From Siphonodentalium dalli (Eukaryota; Mollusca; Scaphopoda; Gadilida; Siphonodentaliidae): DNA of 64,000 bases. The notes below the pieces were generated by a model. It did not search any database. It worked only from the letters and a program-made list of their open reading frames with translations, and had not been told where the DNA came from. The stretch lies in NCBI GenBank assembly GCA_032622095.1, contig CP136067.1:134481990-134545989 (forward strand), in the 5' to 3' direction. Shown here one piece after another: positions 1-8,842 of the stretch. The position numbers and the translations under genes were made by a program. Position 1 is the stretch's first letter; each line of letters starts with the position of its first letter.

Positions 1-1070
1 TATATGCGAGGTGACCTATGGTTGACTCGCATATATAAGAGAATGCATTGGCACAGGGTAAAAAAAATCCCGACTTACGACTGGATTTGAAATGGCGGGT
101 CACATATGTCCAAAATGAAATTAAAACATTACTGTAACAAACTAGCGTTAAAAAAGCTATAGTATATGTCCACCAATTTACTAAGGCGTGTCCAAATGAT
201 TTACAATTTTATTAATTTGTTCTTGTATTCTTTAACAATTTTATAATTTCACCCATACAGAGCCCCAGACAAACATGAGCAGACGACACTCTTCTATATG
301 CTTCTATATATATGTGGGGCTCCCTGCAGGGTAATGGATGTTTTTTATTTTATGTCCTAAAAATAGTCAGAAACATTTATTTAAAAAAATTATAAAAAAT
401 TGTTGGGCCAATGCATTCTCTTATATATGCGAGGCGACCTATGGTCGACTCGCATATATAAGAGAATGCATTGGCACAGGGTAAAAAAAATCCCGACTTA
501 CGACTGGATTTGAAATGGCGGGTCACATATTTCCAAATGAAATTAAAACATTACTGCAAAACATTACTCTAACAAACTAGCGTTAAAAAAGCTATAGTAT
601 ATGTCCACCAATTTACTAAGGCGTGTCCAAATGATTTACAATTTTATTAATTTTTTCTTGTATTCATTAACAATTTTATAATTTCACCCATACAGAGCCC
701 CAGACAAACATGAGCAGACGACACTCTTCTATATGCTTCTATATATATGTGGGGCTCCCTGCAGGGTAATGGATGTTTTTTATTTTATGTCCTAAAAATT
801 GTCAGAAACATTTATTTAAACAAAATGATAAAAAATTGTTGGGCCAATGCATTCTCTTATATATGCGAGGCGACCTATGGTCGACTCGCATATATAAGAG
901 AATGCATTGGCACAGGGTAAACAAAATCCCGACTTACGACTGGATTTGATATGGAGGGTCACATATGTCCAAAATGAAATTAAAACATTACTGTCCAAAT
1001 GAAATTAATATTATATATCTGTCCACCAATATACTAAGTCGTGTCCAAATGAAATTAAACATCACTGTGA
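1..1070. repeat. Tandem array of ~430-bp MITE-derived units
   Basis: Two and a half head-to-tail units with period 423-436 bp. Each unit holds the 69-nt palindrome (1-52 cut by the window edge, 407-475, 843-911), then 'cacagggtaaaaaaaatccc', 'gacttacgactggatttg' and an AT-rich body containing 'gagccccagacaaacatgag'. The body matches, in reverse complement, the interior of the single MITE at 1979-2424, so the array looks like tandem multiplication of that element with some flank. The short open frames here are palindrome shadows and not genes. Confidence 0.8.
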
Positions 1071-1373
1071 AAATTGTGTTCGCAGGAGCGACGACAATGT
1101 GCGAAGGGACAACATTCTGTTGCGTTCACCTTGTAAAACAGTTTCGGGTTTTCATGCATTCAGAACAAAATCTAAATACTACGCGTTTCGGTTTATTGAA
1201 ATTGAGTTGAACACATTCTTGCAACGATTGTGTTTCTCCTAAAGTGTTTATCGATAAGTTGATAATCATACAGTGTATTTGTTCTTAGTGAAAATTGTGT
1301 ACGTGATCTATTTTATTTGAACAGTCCAACAGTTGGTGCATGTTTTTGGTCGTTGAATACGAGTACATAGTAT

Positions 1374-1439
1374 CCAGTGTGGTGGGTGTATATATATAGT
1401 TCACTCCGGTTATCGTAGTGAACTATACCCACCCACTGG
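1374..1439. repeat. Long imperfect hairpin
   Basis: The left arm 'ccagtgtggtgggtg' to 'tagttcact' pairs with the right arm 'agtgaactataccca' to 'cccactgg'. A short TATATATA bulge interrupts the left arm and the loop is about 11 nt. It lies in the otherwise featureless stretch 1070-1480. It may be a small foldback element or a structured RNA; no function is visible. Confidence 0.6.
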
Positions 1440-1479
1440 GCACTATATCCGCGCATAGTCAACCCCAAACTATGCTATA

Positions 1480-3355
1480 TTTATTAGAAAGAATTATATT
1501 GGACACTCGAGCGCATTTACAGGAAGCTTTTAATTATTAATCATAATTCAATGCATGGCCAGATGTCGACTTTCAAAAGAGGAAGTTTCAACACGTTTTG
1601 TGTGTTTGTAAGCCGAAAATATCAATTATCGTCTCGTATTATGAGCGTGAATACTTCCGTCAGTCCAAACCGGTATATATATTACAGAGCGTTCTAATTG
1701 TGAGATATTGTATAAGTTTGTATCTTTAACGATGCCTGTGTGATACAAATGCTGTGATTGCAAGTTTTTTTTTGCTTGTAAGCGGTTAGCTATATGTAAC
1801 ATTGACGATATTGATGTAAAATCAGAGAGTACATTTCGCTGCATGCTTTCTTTAAATTGTGCCCATGGATCCAACACATTTTTATATCTCGGTTTTCAAT
1901 TATCGAATACACTGGTTTTAGTATAAATGACAGGCAAAGCGATTTTATCGTGATGTCGTTACAGAGTAATTTTCTATTCCCACCATATCAAATCCAGTCG
2001 TAAGTTTGGGATTTTTTTTACCCTGTGCCAATGCATTCTCTTATATATGCGAGTCGACCATAGGTCGCCTCGCATATATAAGAGAATGCATTGGCCTAAC
2101 ATTTTTTTATCATTTTTTTTAAATAAATGTTTCTTACAATTTTTAGGACATAAAATAAAAAAAATCCATTACCCTGCAGGGAGTCCCACACATATATAGA
2201 AGCATATAGAAGAGTGTCTGCTCATGTTTGTCTGGGGCTCTGTGTGGGTGAAATTATAAAATTGTTAAAGAATACAAGAAAAAATTATTAAAATTGTAAA
2301 AAATTGTTAGGCCAATGCATTCTATTATAAATGCGAGGCGACCTATGGTCGACTCGCATATATAAGAGAATGATGGCACAGGGTAAAAAAAATCCCGACT
2401 TACGACTGGATTTGATATGGTGGGTCACATATAGTATCAGGAAGTAGACATGTGGGAATGTTAAATACTCTAGATACAGGTTTGAGTTTCCACGAAAATC
2501 TTTCCCTAAGTTATTGAAAACAATCCAACCGTTGAATACACATTACACGAAACGCGGCCCATGACGAATAATTTCCATTAACGTGTGTGAATTAACCAAA
2601 ATAAGTTTCGCGGCATGATTCCTTTAAATACTACTCATCCAACAAGTGTTTTAAAATCACGTTTTCAATTATTGAATAAACTGGTTTAGCAAAGGACGGG
2701 CAATACGATGCTGTCGTGATATTGTATTTCGTACTAGAGTAATGTTCTTTTCCATATATAGATCAAGGAAGTAGACGGTGGTGACTTTTTGTGTGAAACA
2801 ACCTTTCTTTTCAAAGATGTATAATCAATCTGGTCGCTATACTTGGAAGTGCAGTACTCCACAACATGACACAGAGCAACAAGAGCACATGCACTTAAAC
2901 CCCGAGTGCTTGACTGTTCCCCCAGAGAGTTACTTGCAAGGAAAATTGCAAGTTGGGTTGTAATATGTTGGGACAATTGTATTCTGCTGGTAATTAAAGC
3001 CAGCACTCACCAATAACAGACCAGGATATGTTTCTGATTTAAACACGTTGATTAAACGAATGAGTATATTCTAAGAACAATAACTAAATTTACATTACTA
3101 TGCATCTAAAGGTTGTCATTTCAAGATGTGTAATATACCTTGCCCCACCATATTTTGATTCAAAAGAGTTACTGCACCACTCATATGGGAAGAGATGACC
3201 GACATGTATGTTTGCTGTATTAGAACTTCATCACCCCCTTCAAGAGTAAAACTGTCGAAAAATCAGGGTCTCAAAACAAGGTGGCTGCTGGCGGCAGAGT
3301 AAAATACATGCTCACAGTCCCAGTACCCAATAAGGATCGTAACTCTGAAAACAAT
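1480..3355. repeat. Peptide-gene upstream module, remnant without gene
   Basis: Apart from the MITE at 1979-2424, this stretch resembles the sequence upstream of the cysteine-rich peptide genes at 6731-7400, 41795-42932 and 62685-63350. Shared landmarks are the 'gttttcaattattgaata' and 'tcgtgatattg' segments (compare 62905-62980), the 'aggaagtagacggtggtg' segment at 2767, the 'cgagtgcttgactgttc' segment near 2900 and the 'gagtaaaactgtcgaaaaat' segment near 3245. No peptide coding sequence is left. It serves as an unoccupied reference for insertions elsewhere, for example the Helitron at 42933. Confidence 0.65.
1979..2424. mobile_element. MITE with CCCACCATATC inverted ends and paired palindromes
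   Basis: The ends are inverted: 'cccaccatatcaaatccagt' on the left and 'ctggatttgatatggtggg' on the right. The match continues through 'cgtaagt', a T8 tract and 'accctgtgcc' into a 69-nt palindrome at each side (2027-2095 and 2312-2377). About 215 bp of AT-rich sequence lies between the palindromes, and no transposase is encoded. The element is inserted in the peptide upstream module, but the target duplication is not clear. It shares its palindrome core with the TTAA-type MITE at 3359 although the outer ends differ. Confidence 0.75.
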
Positions 3356-3358
3356 TAA

Positions 3359-3797
3359 CCCTTTACCCAACAGAACGGCCCTGTGCCAATGCATTTTGTT
3401 ATATATGCGAGTCGACCATAGGTCGCCTCGCATATATAAGAGAATGCATTGGCTTAACACATATTAAAATTGATAAAATTGTCAAAGAATGTAGAAAAAT
3501 ATTATAAAAAATGTTAAAAAATGTAAGAAAATATTATAAAATTGTTAAAGAATGTAAGAAAAAATGTAGTTTTTTAGGCCAATGCATTCTCTGATATATG
3601 CGAGGCGACCTATGGTCGACTCGCATATATAAGAGAATGCATTGGCACAGGGCATAACTGTAACCATCACAATGTGGTCAATGAACCGGTTCCAATGGTA
3701 TCCATATTTGTATGGTGTTATTGAGACAGACCGAAGATATTTTAGGCTGTTGAAGCTTTATTTGGGCGTTTTTTGGCCGCTTTGTTGGGTAAAGGGG
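3359..3797 (-). mobile_element. piggyBac-like TTAA MITE
   Basis: The element is bounded by TTAA on both sides (3355-3358 and 3798-3801). Terminal inverted repeats begin CCCTTTACCCAACA. Two 69-nt palindromes lie at 3385-3453 and 3578-3646. This copy is in the opposite orientation to those at 24688, 53939 and 56291: the long unique shoulder, with 'aaccggttccaatggtatcc', lies at its right end. TTAA target plus CCC...GGG ends is the piggyBac signature. It has no coding capacity, so it would depend on a transposase elsewhere. Confidence 0.85.
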
Positions 3798-3801
3798 TTA
3801 A

Positions 3802-4754
3802 TGGACGAATCCCGCTGTTTATTAATACTATTCCCCCCATGTTAGTTCATAAACATACCGAAGATAATTAACATCCGAATGACGACGACCAATATATAGA
3901 GCTTCAAATTTGTTACGGACGGACGAGCGCCCCGACTTACGGATGGACGGACGGAGCCCATATCTATATCCCCTGCCTTTGAGGAGTGGGGGAGGTAAAT
4001 AGTGGCATGTCAATGATAAAACAACCGACGACAGATAGTACGTACTTCATATCTGTGTTCACCCAAAAGGTGCAATTTCTGTGACGAATTACAAGAAAAG
4101 TTGCCAGCGATTTTTTTCCAGTTGTGTAGTTTTAAATACAGACATAATTTCATATATCGAGATAAAGGGACTCAATACACTCGCAATGGTTAAATGTGAA
4201 AACAAGTAAACATTTGTAAAACATCTAATCATCAACAAGTTCATTGAACTATAGATTAATATTTTCTTTGAAAACAATTATCCAATAATGAAGTTTCGCA
4301 TGTCTAAACCATTGTTATTAAATATTACTTGTACTGTTACAGTGGAATTACCGATAACAGTTCCAATAATATACCAAAGTGTACTACAATCTTGACCTGA
4401 CGGTAATCATTGAAAAAGGTCAAAGCATTAAAACTATTCTGAAAATATAACAAGACCATATTCAGATAATAAGTTGAACAAACGACCATATATATAGGTC
4501 GTTTGGTGTCATTATTATCTCAACTTGTCCCGCCAAAGAATATGAATACTTCTGCAGTTCTATTATAGCTTTTCGTCTACCTGCAGTCTGGTTGTAAATG
4601 AACGATAGACCACTCCAATGTATACTGTTATACCTTAATCCATTTACATGTTGCAAAGAGATAGTTGCACCCTCAAGCAAGGAAAATTCACCGTGAATTA
4701 CACTCGGCTGCATCAGAAGCGAAAACATTTAGTATATATGCTTTTATAGTCAAA
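3802..4754. other. Intergenic; only a hairpin seen
   Basis: I find no gene here. The one structure is the hairpin at 4464-4520. A 'cggacggacgagcgccccga' stretch near 3915 resembles the GAC-rich tails of mollusc repeats, but no element edges can be drawn. Confidence 0.5.
4464..4520. repeat. Hairpin related to 47702-47769
   Basis: The arms 'agataataagttgaacaaac' and 'gtttggtgtcattattatct' surround an exact inner palindrome, AACGACC-atatatata-GGTCGTT. The arm sequence is recognisably related to the hairpin at 47702-47769 (both carry an ATAATAAGTT-like arm and GTTTGGTG). This suggests a dispersed hairpin family rather than chance. Confidence 0.6.
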
Positions 4755-5105
4755 CTAGCTGAAACAGGCTCCCGAAGGGGGCATTTATTCAGCGTTGGGG
4801 GGACGTTAGAGGCATGTGGCTCCTGTGTGCGCTTCGCGCATATTTTTATCGTTTACACAGTTTTATTTTTCAAAAGACTGAGCTATTTGCTCAAATTAAC
4901 CAACATTTTTCTATTTCTTTTTTAAAGTATTTTTTTATTTCAAAATTTGGAAAAACTAACGCCGTTATAACATCCACCAGGGTAACCCGAGTCACCAATA
5001 ACTCATCATACCGAATTGGTTGACACCGGACCAGCAGTCTAGGAGCAAAATCCGGCTAGAGAGACAGACGGACGGACAAACAGGTCCTACTCTTTTATAT
5101 ATAGA
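4755..5105 (-). mobile_element. Non-autonomous Helitron-like element (1 of 3 in a row)
   Basis: Read on the minus strand, the element starts TCTATATATAAAAG at 5105, passes a GACA-rich stretch, and ends at 4755 with a GC hairpin (CCC-ttc-GGG) followed by CTAG, next to a T. TC start, 3' hairpin and CTRR end are the Helitron hallmarks. No Rep or helicase is encoded. Its 5' end directly abuts the 3' end of the next element. Confidence 0.6.
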
Positions 5106-5652
5106 CTAGCCGATGAGCCCGACGTTGTCCGGGCTATTGAAAAACCAAATTTCGATAGCTCCACCCGTTTCCGAGATCCAAATTTCAAGTCGATAGCTCC
5201 ACCCGTTTCCGAGATCTGGTCTGCGCATGCGCGAAGCTGGCGTCGCACGGGCTCGGCGACCCGATAAAATTCGTATCCGGGGCAAGATACATTCACATAC
5301 CAAATTTCAAGTCGATAGCTCCACCCGTTTCCGAGATCTCGTCTGCGCATGCGCGAAGCTGGCATCGCACGGGTTCAGCGACCCGATAAAATTCGTATCC
5401 GGGGCAAGATACATTCACATACCAAATTTCAAGTCGATAGCTCCACCCGTTTCCGAGATCTCGTCTGCGCATGCGCGATGTTGGTGCCGCACGGGCTCGC
5501 CAATACGACAACGACGACCGCCTGGTCAAATTACACACACGTACCAAGTTTCGTCCCGATCGGTCGCGAATCGTAGATTTGTATTAATGACAGACAGACA
5601 GACAGACAAACAAACAGACAGACAGACAGAGGTCTTCAAAATATATATGAGA
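5106..5652 (-). mobile_element. Non-autonomous Helitron-like element with internal duplication
   Basis: The minus-strand 3' end is a hairpin 'agcccggacaacgtcgggct' followed by 'catcgg' and CTAG. The 5' end is TCTCATATATATTTTGAAGA with (GACA)n just inside. The same family occurs at 5653-6048 and 27683-28073. This copy is about 150 bp longer because a roughly 122-bp segment ('gtctgcgcatgcgcgaagct' and neighbours) is tandemly repeated, with copies starting near 5218, 5340 and 5462. The overlapping open frames are products of this repeat. Confidence 0.7.
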
Positions 5653-5980
5653 CTAGCCGATGAGCTCGACGTTGTCCGGGCTATTCAAAAACCAAATTTC
5701 AAGTCGATAGCTCTACCCGTTTCCGAGATCTGATCTGCGCATGCGCGAAGCTGGCGTCGCACGGGCTCGGCGACCCGATAACATTCGTATCCGGGGCAAG
5801 GTACATTCACATAGCATATTTTAAGTCGATAGCTCCACCCGTTTCCGAGATCTCGTCTGCGCATGCGCGAAGCGGGCGCCGCACGGGCTCGCCAATACGA
5901 CAACGTTCACCGCCCGGTCAAACTACACACACGTACCAAGTTTCGTCCCGATCGGTCGAGAATCGTAGATTTGTATAAAT

Positions 5981-6012
<32 letters not shown>

Positions 6013-6048
6013 TACATACAGACAGAGGTCTTCAAAATATATATGAGA
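5653..6048 (-). mobile_element. Non-autonomous Helitron-like element (3 of 3)
   Basis: Same family as 5106-5652, but with a shorter internal repeat. The minus-strand 5' TC end is at 6048, followed by host T on the plus strand. The CTAG end at 5653 abuts the previous element. The (GACA)n tract at 5978-6010 is part of the element. The three elements form an uninterrupted head-to-tail row. Confidence 0.7.
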
Positions 6049-6258
6049 TAATAGATATCTAATCTTCAGTTTTATCTGTATTTTTTAACAACAAATTTAT
6101 TCGGGATTTATATAGGTTTGTTGTCCTCACAAATGTATTTATGCTGTTTAATGATAACAGGAATGAAGATGGTTCCTTACACATACATATCAGTAAAGCT
6201 ATCAAGCTAAAATGACCTTGTCATATTGATGGACTTAATAATGACTGCATTCGCTGTA

Positions 6259-6364
6259 TTAATGGTCACTATTAGTAGAAAAATCATCATACATAGTTTC
6301 AAGCATCATCTCTACGGTTTGTTGAGGGGTATTTGCATTTTCAATTATTGTTCTATATTGGAGA
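6259..6364 (-). CDS. Possible acidic second exon of the peptide gene (weak)
   Basis: Downstream of the peptide exon at 6521-6730, an acceptor-like 'tttatattTattgtgcag' is followed by an open stretch of 34 residues and a stop. It ends TVEMMLETMYDDFSTNSDH and carries a clear net negative charge. Mussel antimicrobial precursors such as mytilins and myticins often end in an anionic propiece on a later exon, which is why I record it. Against it, the donor after GRKKR is phase 0 while this acceptor needs phase 2, and I did not find an equally good partner in the other two copies. Treat it as a guess. Confidence 0.15.
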
Positions 6365-6520
6365 CTGCACAATAAATATAAAGCTCGATTCTGACTGAGG
6401 CATGCTGGTATGTATAAACAATTTATCACACATATGTCCTATAAACTTCATTCGTTTTTGTTTTTGTTTTTTTAATCTAATAATGTGAATGTAATTATTT
6501 TCAAATAAGTAGTGATTTAC

Positions 6521-6730
6521 CCGTTTCTTTCGACCACAGACTGTTTTACAACTCTGAGTGCATCTTCTCCTCCTCCAAAACCACCAACCGGAGCTACCAG
6601 AACAGACAGGATGACAAATTCGCCGACAACCTGTTGGCCTCAACCTGACTCGAGATGAAAATAGCGAGACACTAAAGTCTACCAACATCAACCATACCAG
6701 CGCCGACAGAATATATAAGCACAGCCGCAT
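6521..6730 (-). CDS. Cys-rich Trp/Arg-rich secreted peptide, exon 1 (copy A)
   Basis: Seventy residues run from the Met at 6730 to a conserved splice donor. Residues 1-22 are a hydrophobic signal peptide (MRLCLYILSALVWLMLV...). A short spacer follows. Residues 35-65 are the core: six cysteines in the pattern CX3CX3C-X13-CX3CX3C, with GWWFWRRRRC in the long loop. The exon closes with C-GRKKR, then GTAAAT. A Gly before a basic run is the usual signal for prohormone cleavage and C-terminal amidation. The paired CX3C spacing suggests two disulphide-linked helices, as in alpha-hairpinins. Charge, Trp/Arg content and secretion suggest an antimicrobial or toxin-like peptide; this is inference. I do not recognise the family. 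The remaining exon or exons are unresolved. Confidence 0.7.
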
Positions 6731-7400
6731 TGCACTTCAATATTATTAATCACAACAAAATGAACAAATTATCCGAACAGGACGCGAAGTATATGCGACG
6801 TGACGGAATGGTCACAGTTAAATACTCTCGATACAGGAAGTTGTGTGCAATTAGAGCATCATAAATAATCTATAAAGTTATTATTTCCATGGAAAACCTT
6901 TCATAATGTTATAAAGCAAACCATCCATCCAATGTATACGCCACGCCATCATGGGCACAGTTGAATACTGTCGATACAGGAAGTTGCGAGCACTTTGAGC
7001 ATGCGAAACTAAAACGTAATGTTCAAATTTGATATATAGTTCCAGGAAGTAGACGGTGGTGAAATTTTATGTGAAGAACGCTTACTTTTCAAAAATCTTA
7101 TCAGTCTGGTCTGTATAAATATACTTGCAAGTGCGAAAGATATGAGTAGACCCAGAGTGACAAGAGCACACTTAAAACCCAAGTGCTTCACTGTTCTCTC
7201 AGACAGGTAATCAATACACCGACAATATCATTGTCTACTCAACAAGTTGAGTGATAATATGTTGATCAAATTGTATGCTGTGTTTAAGTATAGTCAATAC
7301 TCAACAATGACAAATCGGGATATCTGTTTCAGATTTAATCAACACGTTGCTTAAAATAATGATGATATCATAATAACTACATACACAGTTAGAAATTACT
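6731..7400 (-). promoter_or_regulatory. Upstream module of peptide gene A with repeated motif
   Basis: The first ~30 bases ('ttgcacttcaatattattaa') are nearly identical before copies A, B and C, so they are probably the 5' UTR. Further upstream a ~35-base motif, 'cacagttaaatactctcgat' then 'acaggaagttgtgtgc', occurs at 6813-6848 and again at 6956-6991. It occurs three times before copy B and twice before copy C. Conservation near the gene and multiplication make it a candidate regulatory block, but it may only be a tandem repeat that spread with the gene. No clear TATA box is seen. Confidence 0.4.
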
Positions 7401-7409
7401 GTCGGATCA

Positions 7410-7475
7410 ACGGTATGGGGCCGTCATAATCGACGGTCCCATACCGTTTCATCAGTTTGACGGTCCCATACCGTC
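7410..7475. repeat. Hairpin plus third copy of GACGGTCCCATACCGT
   Basis: The 16-base sequence GACGGTCCCATACCGT occurs at 7432-7447 and 7459-7474. Its reverse complement, with one difference, lies at 7410-7425. The first two form a tight hairpin with a 6-base loop. Function is unknown; it could be the end of a small foldback element. Confidence 0.7.
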
Positions 7476-7541
7476 ATTGTATGTACGATTTATCGAGAGT
7501 ACGGAACTTTATCTCATTCCGGGGTTAAGTTACTCGCTTTA

Positions 7542-7987
7542 GGTTACAGGACACCAATTATTCTCCATAGGCGACAGTGTCCGGGGCTATGCTCGATTCC
7601 TTGTGAATTCAGGAACTTTCTAACCTAGTCAATTTTGAAGAATGGCTCTTCGGACCCAATTTGACCCAAAAAAAATTAATAGGTACGTGTGGGTTTTCCA
7701 CCTTTAAATTTACCGCTTTTGATACTGCCCTAATTTCGCAGAAAAATTCATAACCAAATTTTCAAACATACCCCCATTAAATTCCAGGTTAATTGTTTCA
7801 CCCACTCTGTATCAATATTGATCTAGGTATAATATTTCCATGGTGGATTTGATTTTTTCTTGTTTTTGCATTAATTTTATCCCAATCATAACCAATCATT
7901 CAGCTGCCAGATATGAGTTTATGCTGACTTGAGTGTGGGTGACAGCACATCAAGGGGGATATTTTTTATAATTGGTGTACTATAACC
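7542..7987. mobile_element. MITE-like repeat, left copy of a composite
   Basis: The 446-bp sequence has inverted ends: GGTTACAGGACACCAATTAT on the left, and reverse complement GGTTATAGTACACCAATTAT on the right, 18 of 20 matching. It is highly similar to 8843-9293 in direct orientation. It is flanked by TTTA on the outside and TATA on the inside. No coding capacity is seen. Confidence 0.75.
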
Positions 7988-8842
7988 TATAGTGAGCATT
8001 GGACAGATAATAAAGTCGTCCAAACGATATTAAATTGTGGCCATTCATATACCGACGACAAAATAAAGAACTTTGATTCGAAACATGTCTGTGTTCTTAC
8101 TCCATTAACCCTCTTCTGCCACCACCCATATCTAAATGTTCTTTAAAAATATCTTGACTTGAATGTGATTTTTTCTCATTGAAGCCGCATTCTGGCAAAA
8201 GTAAACAATGACGACGTACATACATATGGAAGATCTGATAGCTTGTAGATATCACTTCCAGAAAATATGTCACACGATTCGCCAGGCGAATTGGGCGCAC
8301 TTGGGGTTCACATTGGGCGCACCTACCAAATTTTCGAAACAAATCGACAGAAAACCTAATTTTGCCCGTCACAAGAATGCATTTATTGGCGGAAATTTAG
8401 GCGCGTTAGATCGCTAATCCAATTCTGCAAATTTTCATTGTTGTGCTTTTTTGTCAAACTGTCATCTTAAAGGGGAAATTCGACTTTGTTTGACCAGATA
8501 CTGGACAGATTGTTCATTATGTGTTAGAGTGCGGTCCATAATGAAACAATGATTTACGCCTACGTCGAGCTCAATCCGGACAAATCCGCCGATTCGTTCA
8601 TCTGGAGTGTCGGTGCCCCAATTGGTGGTATCATATTCGTTAAAGGGGCATTCATGGGCCCACAATAGGCCGAAAATGACAATTTTCGGTTTTACAACGA
8701 GATGCAGAGATGGTATGGGAGGCTCCTGTGCCTTAATAATCTGTCGTATCGCGTGCTTCAAGCTCCCAATTTGTTTTCTAAGGATAAAGAGCACTGGTTG
8801 TGTTCCAGAGCAGAAATCTGAAAAACGACCAGTTCTTGCTAT
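7988..8842. other. Segment between two direct MITE copies
   Basis: These 855 bp are bounded by TATA at both ends (7988-7991 and 8839-8842). Open frames of up to 110 codons on both strands overlap each other and match nothing I know. It may be host sequence trapped between two MITEs. Confidence 0.45.

Noticed and set aside
816-998. Short open frames across 816-998, 3263-3460, 54195-54435 and 56406-56789 that resemble each other
   Set aside because: They are translations of the 69-nt palindrome and its flanks in several MITE copies, on both strands; no protein signature.
5227-5733. 168-codon frame repeating 'RFRDLVCACA'-like blocks, with opposite-strand partners
   Set aside because: It follows the 122-bp internal repeat of Helitron-like elements and reads through the (GACA)n tract; not a protein.
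8462-8794. 110-codon frame on the minus strand with an overlapping 89-codon frame on the plus strand
   Set aside because: No recognisable domain, no conservation, and it lies in the segment between two MITEs.
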